Positions 35,467 through 44,513 of a DNA stretch of 64,000 nt are shown here, in pieces. Position 1 is the stretch's first letter. Each line of letters begins with the position of its first letter. Location of the stretch: positions 1,364,001 to 1,428,000 of the forward strand of contig NZ_CP086136.1 of assembly GCF_017565645.3 (NCBI RefSeq), in the 5' to 3' direction. The translations under genes and the position numbers were made by a program. The notes under the pieces were generated by a model, which worked only from the letters and a program-made list of their open reading frames with translations, was not told the origin of the DNA and made no database searches. This DNA comes from Bradyrhizobium barranii subsp. barranii. GTDB lineage: Bacteria > Pseudomonadota > Alphaproteobacteria > Rhizobiales > Xanthobacteraceae.

Positions 35467-35508
35467 CGTCATTCCGGGCTCGATGCTTCGCATCGCCCCG
35501 GAATGACG
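35467..35508. repeat. Intergenic hairpin element, family C copy 1
   Basis: CGTCATTCCGGG (35467-35478) pairs perfectly with CCCGGAATGACG (35497-35508); an inner CGATGC/GCATCG stem with loop TTC completes a long hairpin. It lies in the divergent 241-nt gap between the BrkB and HIG1 genes. A second copy is at 60185-60227. Confidence 0.8.
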
Positions 35509-35564
35509 GCGGCGGCTGCCGCGGCACCATGGCGCATCCGCAAGCACGGTGTTATCTACCCCAA

Positions 35565-35759
35565 ATGGCATCTCTCCTGAGTACTTTCATCCTGCCGGTA
35601 GCGGCCGGCGCCGTGGCGGTGGTGCTGCTGCTCGGTCTCGTCAACATGATGCGCGGCGGCTCGCCAAACACCTCGCAGAAGCTGATGCGCTGGCGCGTGC
35701 TGCTTCAGTTCGTGGCGATCGTGATTGCCATGCTCGCAGTCTGGGCGATGGGGCGTTAA
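35565..35759 (+). CDS. HIG1-domain twin-transmembrane protein
   Basis: A 64-residue protein with two hydrophobic helices separated by a short basic loop NMMRGGSPNTSQKLMRWRV, the hypoxia-induced-gene-1 domain arrangement found in small alphaproteobacterial proteins. Mitochondrial relatives associate with respiratory supercomplexes; a similar respiratory role here is inference. I chose ATG 35565 because it begins the domain; 12 residues could be added upstream. The adenosyltransferase gene begins 2 nt after the stop. Confidence 0.78.
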   Translation: MASLLSTFILPVAAGAVAVVLLLGLVNMMRGGSPNTSQKLMRWRVLLQFVAIVIAMLAVWAMGR

Positions 35760-35761
35760 AA

Positions 35762-36334
35762 ATGGTCACGCTGAATCGCATCTATACGAAGACCGGTGAC
35801 GACGGCACGACGGCGCTCGGAACGGGCGAGCGCCGTCCGAAATACGATCTGCGCATCGAAGCCTATGGCACCGTGGACGAGACCAATGCCGCGATCGGCG
35901 TTGTCAGGCTCCACACCCATGACATGTCCGAGTTCGACGCGATGCTCGGCCGCATCCAGAATGATCTGTTCGACCTCGGCGCGGACCTCGCGGTGCCCGA
36001 GCGTGAAGGCAAGGCCGAGCGGCTGCGGGTGGTGGCAAGCCAGGTCGAGCGGCTCGAACGCGACATCGACGCGCTCAACGACAAGCTGGCGCCGCTCACC
36101 TCCTTCGTGCTGCCGGGCGGCACGCCGGCCGCCGCCTACCTCCACGTTGCCCGTACGATTTGCCGCAGGGCGGAACGCGTGATGGTGGAACTGGCGGCCC
36201 GGCCCGGCGAGCCCGTGGGCGCTGCTGGCATCCAGTATATGAACCGCCTGTCCGACTTCCTGTTCGTCGCCAGCCGTGCCGCCAACCATAACGGCGCCGG
36301 CGACGTGCTCTGGGTTCCGGGCCAGAATCGCTGA
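35762..36334 (+). CDS. Cob(I)alamin adenosyltransferase, PduO type
   Basis: A 190-residue ATP:corrinoid adenosyltransferase that makes the coenzyme form of vitamin B12. The N-terminal signature YTKTGDDGTTALGTGERRPKYDLRIEAYGTVDE is the ATP-binding region of the PduO family, and the C-terminal RRAERVMVELA with NRLSDFLFVASR is the conserved helix. It starts 2 nt after the HIG1 gene, so they are probably co-transcribed, although no functional link is known. Confidence 0.93.
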   Translation: MVTLNRIYTKTGDDGTTALGTGERRPKYDLRIEAYGTVDETNAAIGVVRLHTHDMSEFDAMLGRIQNDLFDLGADLAVPEREGKAERLRVVASQVERLERDIDALNDKLAPLTSFVLPGGTPAAAYLHVARTICRRAERVMVELAARPGEPVGAAGIQYMNRLSDFLFVASRAANHNGAGDVLWVPGQNR

Positions 36335-36383
36335 CCCATTGAGGTCGATATTTCTAAGGTCTAAAATTTGGCCCTGTCGCGCG

Positions 36384-36412
36384 TTGACCGGGCCGGATCA
36401 GGCCTTTAGGTT
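36384..36412 (+). promoter_or_regulatory. Candidate sigma-70-type promoter for etfBA
   Basis: TTGACC (36384-36389) and TAGGTT (36407-36412) are separated by 17 nt and lie about 50 nt before the etfB start. The -10 box is a weak match, so this is only a candidate. Confidence 0.3.
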
Positions 36413-36459
36413 CCGCGCCAGTTGATAACCCCCCTCCCAAATTGAGTGAAAGAGGATCG

Positions 36460-37209
36460 ATGAAGGTCTTGGTGCCGGTAAAGCGGGTGGTTGATTACAA
36501 CGTCAAGGTCCGCGTCAAGGGCGATGGATCGGGCGTTGAACTCGCCAACGTGAAGATGTCGATGAACCCGTTCGACGAAATCGCGGTCGAGGAAGCGTTG
36601 CGCCTGAAGGAAGGCGGCAAGGCCACCGAGGTCGTCGTGGTTTCCATTGGACCGGCGCAGGCGTCGGAGACGATCCGCACCGGTCTCGCCATGGGCGCTG
36701 ACCGCGGCATCCTGGTGAAGGTTGAGGGCATCGTCGAGCCGCTCGCGGTCGCGAAGATTCTGAAGAAGATCGCCGACGAAGAGCAGCCCGGCCTGATCAT
36801 CCTCGGCAAGCAGGCGATCGACGACGACAGCAACCAGACCGGTCAGATGCTGGCCGCGCTGCTCGGCTGGTCGCAGGCGACGTTTGCTTCGAAGCTCGAG
36901 GTCGAAGGTTCTGACTTCAAGGTCACCCGCGAAGTCGACGGCGGTCTGCAGACCGTCAAGCTGAAGGGACCGGCGATCGTCACCACGGATCTCCGTCTCA
37001 ACGAGCCGCGCTATGCCTCGCTGCCCAACATCATGAAGGCCAAGAAGAAGCCGATCGCGGAGAAGACCGTCGCCGATTACGGCGTCGACGTCGCCGCGCG
37101 TCTCGAGGTTCTCAAGACGACGGAGCCGGCGGGCCGCAAGGCGGGCGTCAAGGTCAAGGACGTCGCCGAGCTGGTGTCGAAACTCAAGAACGAAGCCGGG
37201 GTGCTCTGA
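36460..37209 (+). CDS. etfB: Electron transfer flavoprotein beta subunit
   Basis: A 249-residue ETF small subunit, which binds AMP and pairs with EtfA to carry electrons from acyl-CoA dehydrogenases to ETF-quinone oxidoreductase. It opens [19 protein letters not shown] and contains [29 protein letters not shown], the ETF-beta signature. AGAGGA precedes the ATG. The stop overlaps the etfA start (TGATG). The neighbouring hbdA supports a role in fatty acid or PHB-related acyl-CoA oxidation, not nitrogen fixation (fixAB). Confidence 0.95.
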   Translation: MKVLVPVKRVVDYNVKVRVKGDGSGVELANVKMSMNPFDEIAVEEALRLKEGGKATEVVVVSIGPAQASETIRTGLAMGADRGILVKVEGIVEPLAVAKILKKIADEEQPGLIILGKQAIDDDSNQTGQMLAALLGWSQATFASKLEVEGSDFKVTREVDGGLQTVKLKGPAIVTTDLRLNEPRYASLPNIMKAKKKPIAEKTVADYGVDVAARLEVLKTTEPAGRKAGVKVKDVAELVSKLKNEAGVL

Positions 37210-38153
37210 TGACGACGCTTCTGATTGCCGAACACGACAATGCGTCGCTGAAGGACGCGACCAACAAGGCCCTGACCGCGGCTGCCGCGCTCGGCGCGGA
37301 TGTCGACGTGCTGGTGGCCGGCCAGAACGCCAAGGCTGCTGCGGATGCCGCCGCCAAGCTTGCCGGCGTGAAGAAGGTGCTGCTTGCCGAGGGCGAGACT
37401 TACGCCCACGATCTCGCCGAGCCGCTGGCCGCGCTGATCGTCTCGCTGGCTTCCGGCTATGACGCGATCGTCGCGCCCGCGACCTCGCGCTTCAAGAACG
37501 TGATGCCGCGTGTCGCGGCCCTGCTCGACGTCATGCAGGTCTCTGAGATCACCAAGGTGGTCGCCCCCGACACCTATGAGCGCCCGATCTATGCCGGCAA
37601 CGCCATCCAGACGGTGAAATCGAAGGACGCCAAGAAGGTCATCACGGTGCGCACCTCGACCTTTGCGGCGGCGGGTGAAGGCGGCAGCGCCGCCGTCGAG
37701 AACGTCGCTGCGGCGGCCGATCCGGGCCTGTCGTCCTTCGTCGGCGAGGAAGTCGCCAAGAGCGACCGCCCCGAGCTGACCTCGGCCAAGATCATCGTCT
37801 CCGGTGGCCGTGCCATGCAGAGCCGCGAGAACTTCGCCAAGTACATCGAGCCGCTCGCCGACAAGCTCGGTGCCGGCGTCGGTGCCTCGCGCGCGGCGGT
37901 GGATGCCGGCTATGCGCCGAACGACTGGCAGGTCGGCCAGACCGGCAAGGTGGTGGCCCCCGAGCTCTATGTCGCGGTGGGCATTTCCGGCGCGATCCAG
38001 CATCTGGCCGGCATGAAGGACTCCAAGGTGATCGTCGCGATCAACAAGGACGAGGACGCGCCGATCTTCCAGGTCGCCGATTACGGCCTGGTCGCCGACC
38101 TCTACCAGGCGGTTCCTGAGCTCACCGAAGCGCTCGCCAAGCTCGGCAAGTAA
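37209..38153 (+). CDS. etfA: Electron transfer flavoprotein alpha subunit
   Basis: A 314-residue ETF large subunit. The C-terminal FAD-binding domain is clear: [56 protein letters not shown] and [10 protein letters not shown]. Its start overlaps the etfB stop codon. A strong terminator follows 15 nt after the stop, ending the operon. Confidence 0.95.
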   Translation: MTTLLIAEHDNASLKDATNKALTAAAALGADVDVLVAGQNAKAAADAAAKLAGVKKVLLAEGETYAHDLAEPLAALIVSLASGYDAIVAPATSRFKNVMPRVAALLDVMQVSEITKVVAPDTYERPIYAGNAIQTVKSKDAKKVITVRTSTFAAAGEGGSAAVENVAAAADPGLSSFVGEEVAKSDRPELTSAKIIVSGGRAMQSRENFAKYIEPLADKLGAGVGASRAAVDAGYAPNDWQVGQTGKVVAPELYVAVGISGAIQHLAGMKDSKVIVAINKDEDAPIFQVADYGLVADLYQAVPELTEALAKLGK

Positions 38154-38168
38154 AAACGCGCTAAAAAC

Positions 38169-38207
38169 ACCGGCCGGAGTGGTACACTCCGGCCGGTTTT
38201 TCTTTTT
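38169..38207 (+). terminator. Rho-independent terminator of etfBA
   Basis: ACCGGCCGGAGTG (38169-38181), loop GTA, CACTCCGGCCGGT (38185-38197): a perfect 13-bp stem followed by TTTTCTTTTT. It starts 15 nt after the etfA stop. Confidence 0.93.
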
Positions 38208-38271
38208 CAAGGCGTTTTCTTTGGCGTGGGGCACGCCGGGGAAGCGATCCAATCTAGGTTTCGAGCCAGGA

Positions 38272-38302
38272 TTCTGATCTAATCGAGTTTCTGATTAAAT
38301 CG
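38272..38302. repeat. Pair of 14-bp direct repeats upstream of hbdA
   Basis: TTCTGATCTAATCG (38272-38285) and TTCTGATTAAATCG (38289-38302) agree at 12 of 14 positions and are spaced 17 nt start to start, 62-92 nt before the hbdA start. They could be a two-site operator. Confidence 0.4.
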
Positions 38303-38363
38303 GACCTCCCGGCTCGGGGGATGAGGCAGGCGCGATCTGCGCGCCGTTCCGGTGGATGACATT

Positions 38364-39245
38364 ATGGCGGCAGTGATCAAGAAGGTCGGCGTGATCGGCG
38401 CGGGTCAGATGGGCAATGGCATCGCGCATGTCGCGGCGCTGGCCGGTTTCGACGTGGTGCTCAACGACGTCTCGGCCGACCGGCTCAAGTCGGGCATGGC
38501 CACCATCAATGGCAATCTGGCGCGCCAGGTCTCCAAGAAGGCCGTCAGCGAGGACGACAAGACCAAGGCGATGGCGCGCATCAAGCTCGCCGAGAAGCTC
38601 GACGACCTCGCCGATTGCGACCTCGTGATCGAGACCGCGGTCGAGAAGGAAGAGGTCAAGCGCAAGATCTTCCACGAGCTCTGCGCGGTGCTGAAGCCGG
38701 AGGCGATCGTCGCCTCCGATACCTCCTCGATCTCGATCACGCGGCTAGCCGCCGCCACCGACCGGCCCGAGCGCTTCATCGGCATTCACTTCATGAATCC
38801 GGTGCCGCTGATGGAGCTGGTCGAGCTGATCCGCGGCATCGCCACCGACGACCAGACCTTCGAGGCGTCCAAGGAATTCGTCTCCAAGCTCGGCAAGCAG
38901 GTCGCGGTCTCCGAGGATTTCCCGGCCTTCATCGTCAACCGCATCCTGCTGCCGATGATCAACGAGGCGATCTACACGCTGTATGAAGGCGTCGGTAATG
39001 TCGAGGCCATCGACGCGGCGATGAAGCTTGGCGCGCATCATCCGATGGGCCCGCTCGAGCTCGCCGATTTCATCGGCCTCGATACCTGCCTGTCGATCAT
39101 GCAGGTGCTGCACGAGGGCCTCGCCGACTCGAAATATCGCCCGTGCCCGCTGCTGGTGAAATACGTCGAGGCCGGTTGGCTCGGTCGCAAGACCCAGCGC
39201 GGCTTCTACGACTACCGCGGCGCCAAGCCGGTTCCGACGCGCTGA
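38364..39245 (+). CDS. hbdA: 3-hydroxybutyryl-CoA dehydrogenase
   Basis: A 293-residue NAD(P)-dependent dehydrogenase interconverting 3-hydroxybutyryl-CoA and acetoacetyl-CoA. The Rossmann motif is VGVIGAGQMGNGIAHVAAL; the catalytic His is in GIHFMNPVPLMELVE; the C-terminal domain has NRILLPMINEAIYTLYEGV and HHPMGPLELADFIGLD. ATG 38364 starts the family core. It has its own upstream region with a direct-repeat pair, after the etfBA terminator. The gene order etf-hbd matches what I recall of Bradyrhizobium. Confidence 0.93.
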   Translation: MAAVIKKVGVIGAGQMGNGIAHVAALAGFDVVLNDVSADRLKSGMATINGNLARQVSKKAVSEDDKTKAMARIKLAEKLDDLADCDLVIETAVEKEEVKRKIFHELCAVLKPEAIVASDTSSISITRLAAATDRPERFIGIHFMNPVPLMELVELIRGIATDDQTFEASKEFVSKLGKQVAVSEDFPAFIVNRILLPMINEAIYTLYEGVGNVEAIDAAMKLGAHHPMGPLELADFIGLDTCLSIMQVLHEGLADSKYRPCPLLVKYVEAGWLGRKTQRGFYDYRGAKPVPTR

Positions 39246-39258
39246 TCCAATTTCCGGT

Positions 39259-39389
39259 GCCGTAGGGTGGGCAAAGGCGCAAAGCGCCGTGCCCACCATC
39301 TCTCCAATGATGCGGTGGAAATTGGTGGGCACGCTTCCGCCTTCGCTCTTCGAGCTACGGCGGACAAGCCGCTTTGCCCACCCTACGGC
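39259..39389. repeat. Intergenic palindromic element, family A copy 1
   Basis: Perfect 18-bp arms GCCGTAGGGTGGGCAAAG (39259-39276) and its reverse complement (39372-39389), with an inner pair built on GTGCCCACC / GGTGGGCAC. It lies between hbdA and the YjfB-like gene. The same arms recur at 62013-62117. Confidence 0.9.
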
Positions 39390-39482
39390 GCTCTCGCCCT
39401 CAGGCCGTGCATCCGCACCGTGACAATTCATGTCGCGTTAACCGCTCGCCCCTAGGCTGCGCCCGGTAAGAGGGTTTGCGTA

Positions 39483-39677
39483 ATGGACATGATGGCGATG
39501 GTCAGCACCATGCTGGCCGCTCAGCAAGGCGCGCTACAGTCGAATATCTCGGCGACGCTGATGAAGCAGAACGCGGATATGGAGAAATCCACCGTCCTGA
39601 CGCTGCTCGGCGCCGGTCAGCCTTCGCTCGCCAATGTCGGCGCCGGCGTCGGCGGCAACCTAAACGTCACGGCTTAG
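39483..39677 (+). CDS. Small YjfB-like protein (putative motility-associated)
   Basis: A 64-residue protein, MDMMAMVSTMLAAQQGALQSNISATLMKQNADMEKS then a Gly-rich tail GAGVGGNLNVTA. The helical, Gln-rich N-terminal half resembles the small YjfB family annotated as putative motility protein. GAGGG precedes the ATG by about 9 nt. No flagellar genes are nearby, so the name should be used with caution. Confidence 0.6.
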   Translation: MDMMAMVSTMLAAQQGALQSNISATLMKQNADMEKSTVLTLLGAGQPSLANVGAGVGGNLNVTA

Positions 39678-39687
39678 TACACACCGC

Positions 39688-40365
39688 CTAGAGCGACGCG
39701 GCGGCCTTGCCCGTCGCAGCCCGGATCAGCTTGAGCGCGTCCTCGCTCGCCCATTCCGCCGGCCCCGCGATCGTCGCGATCTCGCAGCCCTGCGGGTCGA
39801 CCAGCACCGAGGTCGGCATGCCCAGGGCCCGGCCTATGGCTTTAAGATCCTGGAAAACCTTGGCTTTCTGGTCGCTAAAATAGCCGAGCCGGGTCAGATT
39901 GGCCTCTTTCAGGAACGTCTTGGGCTTCTCGGCGTCGCGGGTGTCGATGTTGATCGCCACCACCTCGAAATTCGGGCCCGAAAGCTTGCCCTGGAGCTCG
40001 TCCAGCGCCGGCATTTCCTTGCGGCAGGGCACGCACCAGGTGGCCCAGAGGTTGACCAGCAGCGTCTTGCCGCGGAAATCGGACAGCTTCTTCGGCTTGC
40101 CGTCAGCGTCCTCGAAGACCAGGTCGGGCAGTTTTAGCGGCGCGCTCGCCACGGTCAGGGCGGCCAGTTCGCCATGGGCGAGGGGAGCGATTTTTTGCGC
40201 CGTTGCCACCGCGGCCCGGCAGGCCGGATCGCCTGAGGGCGCCCGATTCAGGCCCAGCCCGTACAGCGCGGCGAAGCCGGCCAGCCCACCGATCGCCACG
40301 GTGGCGATGACGAGGGGGATCCGGCGCGTGGCAGAGGGCGTCTTGTCGAGCATATCGTTTGTCAT
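39688..40365 (-). CDS. tlpA: Membrane-anchored thiol:disulfide reductase TlpA
   Basis: A 225-residue thioredoxin-like protein with an N-terminal membrane anchor (about residues 16-37, IPLVIATVAIGGLAGFAALYGL) and a periplasmic thioredoxin domain. The active site is WATWCVPCRKEMP, and cis-Pro is in GMPTSVLVD. A second Cys pair (Cys near residue 48 and in PQGCEIA) matches the structural disulfide known in Bradyrhizobium TlpA. That protein reduces copper chaperone ScoI and CoxB for cytochrome aa3 assembly. Divergent from argH, an order I recall from B. japonicum. Confidence 0.93.
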   Translation of the reverse strand: MTNDMLDKTPSATRRIPLVIATVAIGGLAGFAALYGLGLNRAPSGDPACRAAVATAQKIAPLAHGELAALTVASAPLKLPDLVFEDADGKPKKLSDFRGKTLLVNLWATWCVPCRKEMPALDELQGKLSGPNFEVVAINIDTRDAEKPKTFLKEANLTRLGYFSDQKAKVFQDLKAIGRALGMPTSVLVDPQGCEIATIAGPAEWASEDALKLIRAATGKAAASL

Positions 40366-40462
40366 CCGGTCGCAGATATGGCTATCAGGGGCCTCTTAAT
40401 ACGGCTGGCTCCGGCCAGCAAACGTGCGGCAGCAGCGGCAAGCAAGGCGTGAGCAGGGGATC

Positions 40463-41860
40463 ATGAGCAACAAGATGTGGGGCGGCCGGTTCTCGGAACG
40501 TCCCGATGAGATCATGGAAGAGATCAACGTCTCCATCGACGTCGATCGTCACCTCTTTGCCCAGGACATTGCCGCATCCAAGGCGCACGCCGCGATGCTT
40601 GCCGCGCAGGGCATCATCACGGGCTCTGATGCGAAAAATATCGGCAAGGGTCTAGACACGATTTTGTCAGAGATCGGCAAGGGCGGCTTCACATTCAAGC
40701 GTGCCCTCGAAGATATCCATATGAACGTCGAGAGCCGCCTGTCCGAGCTGATCGGCCCCGCCGCCGGCCGGCTGCACACCGCGCGCTCGCGCAACGACCA
40801 GGTTGCGACCGATTTCCGTCTCTATGTCCGCGACGTTCTCGACGAGACCGATGCAGCGCTCGCCGCGTTCCAGGCCGCGCTCGTCAATCGCGCGCTCGAA
40901 CATGCCGCGACCGTCATGCCCGGCTTCACGCATCTGCAGACCGCGCAGCCCGTGACCTTCGGCCATCATCTGCTCGCCTATGTCGAGATGGCGGCGCGCG
41001 ACCGCGGCCGTTTCCAGGACGCCCGCAAGCGGCTCAATGAATCGCCGCTCGGCGCCGCCGCGCTCGCCGGCACCTCGTTCCCGATCGACCGCCACGCCAC
41101 CGCGAAGGCGCTCGGTTTCGACCGCCCGATGGCGAACTCGCTCGATGCGGTCTCCGATCGCGACTTCGTGCTGGAGACGCTGTCGGCGGCCTCGATCTGC
41201 GCCGTGCACATGTCGCGCTTTGCCGAGGAGATCGTGATCTGGACCTCGCCGCTGGTCGGTCTCATCCGCCTCAGCGACAAGTTCACCACGGGATCCTCGA
41301 TCATGCCGCAGAAGCGCAACCCGGATGCCGCCGAGCTCGTGCGCGCCAAGACCGGCCGCGTCATCGGCGCGCTCAATGGCCTCCTGATCGTGATGAAGGG
41401 CCTGCCGCTCGCCTATCAAAAGGACATGCAGGAGGACAAGCAGGGCGCGATGGAGGGCTTTGCTGCCCTGTCGCTCGCGATCCGCGCCATGACCGGCATG
41501 GTCCGCGATCTCGTGCCCGACGAAGCGAAGATGAAGGCGGCGGCGGGCGAGGGCTATGCCACCGCGACCGACCTTGCCGACTGGCTGGTGCGGACGCTGA
41601 AGATGCCGTTCCGCGACGCCCACCACGTCACCGGCCGTATCGTGGCGAAGGCCGCCGAGGGCGGGGTGGCGCTGCACGAGCTGCCGCTGAAGGAGATGCA
41701 GGCGATCGAGCCCAAGATCACCAAGGACGTGCTCGGCGTGCTCTCGGTCGAATCGTCGGTGAAGAGCCGGACCAGCTTCGGCGGCACCGCGCCGAAGAAC
41801 GTGGCGTCGCAGGCCAAGGCCTGGGCGAAGCGGCTGGAAAAAGAGCGAAAATTGGGCTGA
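40463..41860 (+). CDS. argH: Argininosuccinate lyase
   Basis: A 465-residue fumarase/aspartase-superfamily lyase that splits argininosuccinate into arginine and fumarate, the last step of arginine synthesis. The opening [38 protein letters not shown] and the superfamily signature [12 protein letters not shown] are all intact. ATG 40463 is chosen over an earlier in-frame start that precedes the family N-terminus. The LptM-like and lysA genes follow on the same strand, a common order in Alphaproteobacteria. Confidence 0.96.
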   Translation: MSNKMWGGRFSERPDEIMEEINVSIDVDRHLFAQDIAASKAHAAMLAAQGIITGSDAKNIGKGLDTILSEIGKGGFTFKRALEDIHMNVESRLSELIGPAAGRLHTARSRNDQVATDFRLYVRDVLDETDAALAAFQAALVNRALEHAATVMPGFTHLQTAQPVTFGHHLLAYVEMAARDRGRFQDARKRLNESPLGAAALAGTSFPIDRHATAKALGFDRPMANSLDAVSDRDFVLETLSAASICAVHMSRFAEEIVIWTSPLVGLIRLSDKFTTGSSIMPQKRNPDAAELVRAKTGRVIGALNGLLIVMKGLPLAYQKDMQEDKQGAMEGFAALSLAIRAMTGMVRDLVPDEAKMKAAAGEGYATATDLADWLVRTLKMPFRDAHHVTGRIVAKAAEGGVALHELPLKEMQAIEPKITKDVLGVLSVESSVKSRTSFGGTAPKNVASQAKAWAKRLEKERKLG

Positions 41861-41953
41861 GGGCAAAAATTCGCTTATGTTTCATGGTCATCCGGCTCTC
41901 GCCAGAGCGTGCCAATCTCTGTATGGTGCGGCCCGCGTAGTGGGGATTTCGTC

Positions 41954-42247
41954 GTGACGTCAAAGTTTCGCCCGGCCGGCTCGGGGTGGGCCATCATTGT
42001 CTTGAGCCTGACGGCGCTCGCGCTTGCCGGCTGCGGCCGCAAGGGCCCGCTGGATCTGCCGCCGACCGCCTCCAGTGCATCCACGGCCAATGTCGCAGCT
42101 CCAACCGACACCGAGACGGAAGCCCAGAGGACGCCGAGCGTGTTCAATCCCGGGTACGGTGCGGACGCGGCGCCTGCCGCCGCCAAGGGCAAGAAGAAAT
42201 CGTTTATCCTCGACCCGCTCCTGGACGAACCTCCCGGCAAAAAATGA
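41954..42247 (+). CDS. Small lipoprotein, LptM/YifL-like
   Basis: A 97-residue lipoprotein. Signal peptide with lipobox LALAGC, then CGRKGPLDLPP, the hallmark of LptM (YifL), which helps maturation of the LPS translocon LptD. The remainder is low-complexity Ala/Thr/Pro and ends FILDPLLDEPPGKK. The GTG at 41954 has GGGGA upstream; an earlier GTG at 41909 is possible. Its place between argH and lysA is the usual alphaproteobacterial location; in E. coli yifL lies near dapF. Confidence 0.82.
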   Translation: MTSKFRPAGSGWAIIVLSLTALALAGCGRKGPLDLPPTASSASTANVAAPTDTETEAQRTPSVFNPGYGADAAPAAAKGKKKSFILDPLLDEPPGKK

Positions 42248-42270
42248 GCCGGGATAGCTGAGCTGACGCC

Positions 42271-43536
42271 ATGAACCATTTCGACTATCGCAACGGCGTG
42301 CTGCACGCCGAGGCCGTGAACCTGTCCGAGCTGGCCGCAACCGTCGGTACGCCGTTCTATTGCTATTCGACCGCGACGCTCGAGCGGCACTACCGCGTCT
42401 TCGCCGACGCCTTCGCCGGCGAGAAGGTGCTGGTCTGCTACGCCATGAAGGCGAATTCCAACCAGTCGGTGCTGCGCACGCTGGCCAAGCTCGGGGCCGG
42501 CGCCGACGTGGTCTCCGGCGGCGAATTGAAGCGCGCGCTGGCCGCCGGCATTCCCGCCAGCAAGATCCTGTTCTCCGGAGTCGGCAAGACCGAAACCGAA
42601 TTACGTGCCGCGCTGGCCGCCGACATCCTCTGCCTCAACGTCGAATCCGAGCCCGAGCTCGAGCTGTTGTCGCGGCTTGCGACCGAGATGGGCAAGACCG
42701 CGCGCATCTCCGTGCGCGTCAATCCGGACGTCGATGCCGGCACGCACGCCAAGATCTCGACCGGCAAGTCCGAGAACAAGTTCGGCATTCCGATCGCCTA
42801 TGCCCGCGAGGTCTATGCGCGCGCCGCAAAACTTCCGGGCATCGAGGTCACAGGCACCGACGTGCATATCGGCAGCCAGATCACCGATCTCTCCAAGATG
42901 GAGACCGCGTTCCGCATCCTCTCCGAATTCGTGCAGACGCTGCGCAGCGACGGCCACAACATCTCGCATGTCGATTTCGGCGGCGGCCTCGGTATTCCCT
43001 ATTACATGGACCGCGAGGCGCCGCCGGCGCCCGACGCCTATGCCGCCATGGTCAAGCGCGTCAGCCATAATCTCGGCTGCACGCTGATGTTCGAGCCGGG
43101 CCGCATGATCGTCGGCAATGCCGGCATCCTGGTCGCCAGGGTGATCTATGCGAAGCACGGCGACGGCAAGAATTTCGTCATCATCGACGCCGCCATGAAC
43201 GATTTGATCCGCCCGACGCTGTACGAGGCGCATCACGACATTCTGCCGGTGACGCAGCCGGCCGCGGGCGCCGCCACGATCATGGCCGACGTCGTCGGCC
43301 CGGTCTGCGAGACCGGCGACTATCTCGCACTGGATCGCACGCTGCCGACGCCGAAGCCTGGCGATCTCATCGCCATCATGACCGCGGGCGCCTATGGCGC
43401 GGTGCAGGCCGGCACCTACAACACGCGGGCGCTGGTGCCGGAAGTGCTGGTGAAGGGCGATCAATATGCCGTGGTGCGCCCGCGCGTCGAGGTCGAGCAG
43501 CTGATCGCGATGGATACGCCGGCGCCGTGGCTGTAA
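42271..43536 (+). CDS. lysA: Diaminopimelate decarboxylase
   Basis: A 421-residue PLP-dependent enzyme that decarboxylates meso-diaminopimelate to lysine. The Schiff-base Lys is in CYAMKANSN, the PLP-phosphate Gly-rich loop is DFGGGLGIPY, FEPGR and the dimer-site motif GPVCETGD are present, and the C-terminal GAYGAVQAGTYN closes the active site. Starts 23 nt after the lipoprotein gene, so they are probably co-transcribed. Full length and undamaged. Confidence 0.95.
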   Translation: MNHFDYRNGVLHAEAVNLSELAATVGTPFYCYSTATLERHYRVFADAFAGEKVLVCYAMKANSNQSVLRTLAKLGAGADVVSGGELKRALAAGIPASKILFSGVGKTETELRAALAADILCLNVESEPELELLSRLATEMGKTARISVRVNPDVDAGTHAKISTGKSENKFGIPIAYAREVYARAAKLPGIEVTGTDVHIGSQITDLSKMETAFRILSEFVQTLRSDGHNISHVDFGGGLGIPYYMDREAPPAPDAYAAMVKRVSHNLGCTLMFEPGRMIVGNAGILVARVIYAKHGDGKNFVIIDAAMNDLIRPTLYEAHHDILPVTQPAAGAATIMADVVGPVCETGDYLALDRTLPTPKPGDLIAIMTAGAYGAVQAGTYNTRALVPEVLVKGDQYAVVRPRVEVEQLIAMDTPAPWL

Positions 43537-43545
43537 GGGATTAGG

Positions 43546-44453
43546 CTACTTCCCGGCCAATCCACCCCTCGCTCCGCCAACCACAACTCCCGCCTTCTTC
43601 TCGATCGGCTTGATCGCCGCGGTGAAGTCGGACTCGGCGCCTTCCGCGCTGATCACGGTCTCCCATAGCCGTCCGACCGCGTCCGCGACCTCCATCGACA
43701 GGCCGAGCGACTTCATCTCCTCCAGCGCCAGCCGCACGTCCTTCACCATCAATCCGGTCGCGAAGCCGAAGTCGAACGTTCGCGGCAAAACCGAGCGCGG
43801 AAACTTGTCGCGGCTCGCGGTGTTCATGCCGGAGCCGGCATTGATGACGTCGATCATCACCGCGGGATCGAGCCCCGCCTTGACGCCCATCACCACCGCT
43901 TCCGAGGTCGCCACGATCGCGGTCGCCGACAAGAAATTGTTGGCGAGCTTCATGGTCTGCGCCGCGCCCGGCTTCTCGCCGATGAAGAACACTTTTCCGA
44001 TCACGTCGAGCGCGGGCTTGAGCAGCTCGAACTCGGCTTTGGGCCCTGAGACCATCACCGCCAGGGTGCCCTTCTCGGCGCCGCCGACGCCGCCGGAGAC
44101 GGGGCAGTCGATCTGCACGATGTCGCGTTTCGCCAGCAGGCCATGGATCTTCGCCGCCATCGTCGAGCCGACGGTGGAGAGATCGATGAAGCGCTTGGCG
44201 CGGCTCCCTTCGATCACGCCGTTCGCTCCCGTCGCGACCTCGAACGACGCCTGCAGCGAGGGCAGGCTCGCCATGACCGTCTCGACCTGGTCGGCAACGT
44301 CCTTCGGCGAGGTTGCAGCGGTGGCACCGCGCGCCACGAGCTTGTCGACGGCCTCCTTGCGGGTGTCGAACACGACGAGCTTGTGCCCGCCTCGATCAGC
44401 CGCCGCGCCATCGGGAAACCCATGTTTCCGAGGCCGATGAATCCGATGTGCAT
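43546..44453 (-). pseudogene. 3-hydroxyisobutyrate dehydrogenase-family protein, frameshifted
   Basis: An NAD(P)-dependent beta-hydroxyacid dehydrogenase of about 302 residues. ATG 44453 (AAGGAAACACC upstream) opens MHIGFIGLGNMGFPMARRLIEAG, the NAD-binding site, then the frame is lost near 44385-44388, where one base appears to be missing in GCGGGCACAAG. The other frame resumes HKLVVFDTRKEAVDKLVARG and runs undamaged through CPVSGGVGGAEKGTLAVMVSG and catalytic Lys in TMKLANNFLS to the stop. Recent lesion or sequencing error; no other damage seen. Confidence 0.83.
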
Positions 44454-44513
44454 GGTGTTTCCTTCTTTCTTCTTCGTTGTTCGTTGGATGTTAAGCGGCG
44501 AACAGAGGCGGCC

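Noticed and set aside
36384..36412. Treating etfBA as the nitrogen-fixation fixAB pair
   Set aside because: Neighbours are hbdA and cobalamin adenosyltransferase, no fixC/fixX follows, and no NifA or sigma-54 site is visible.
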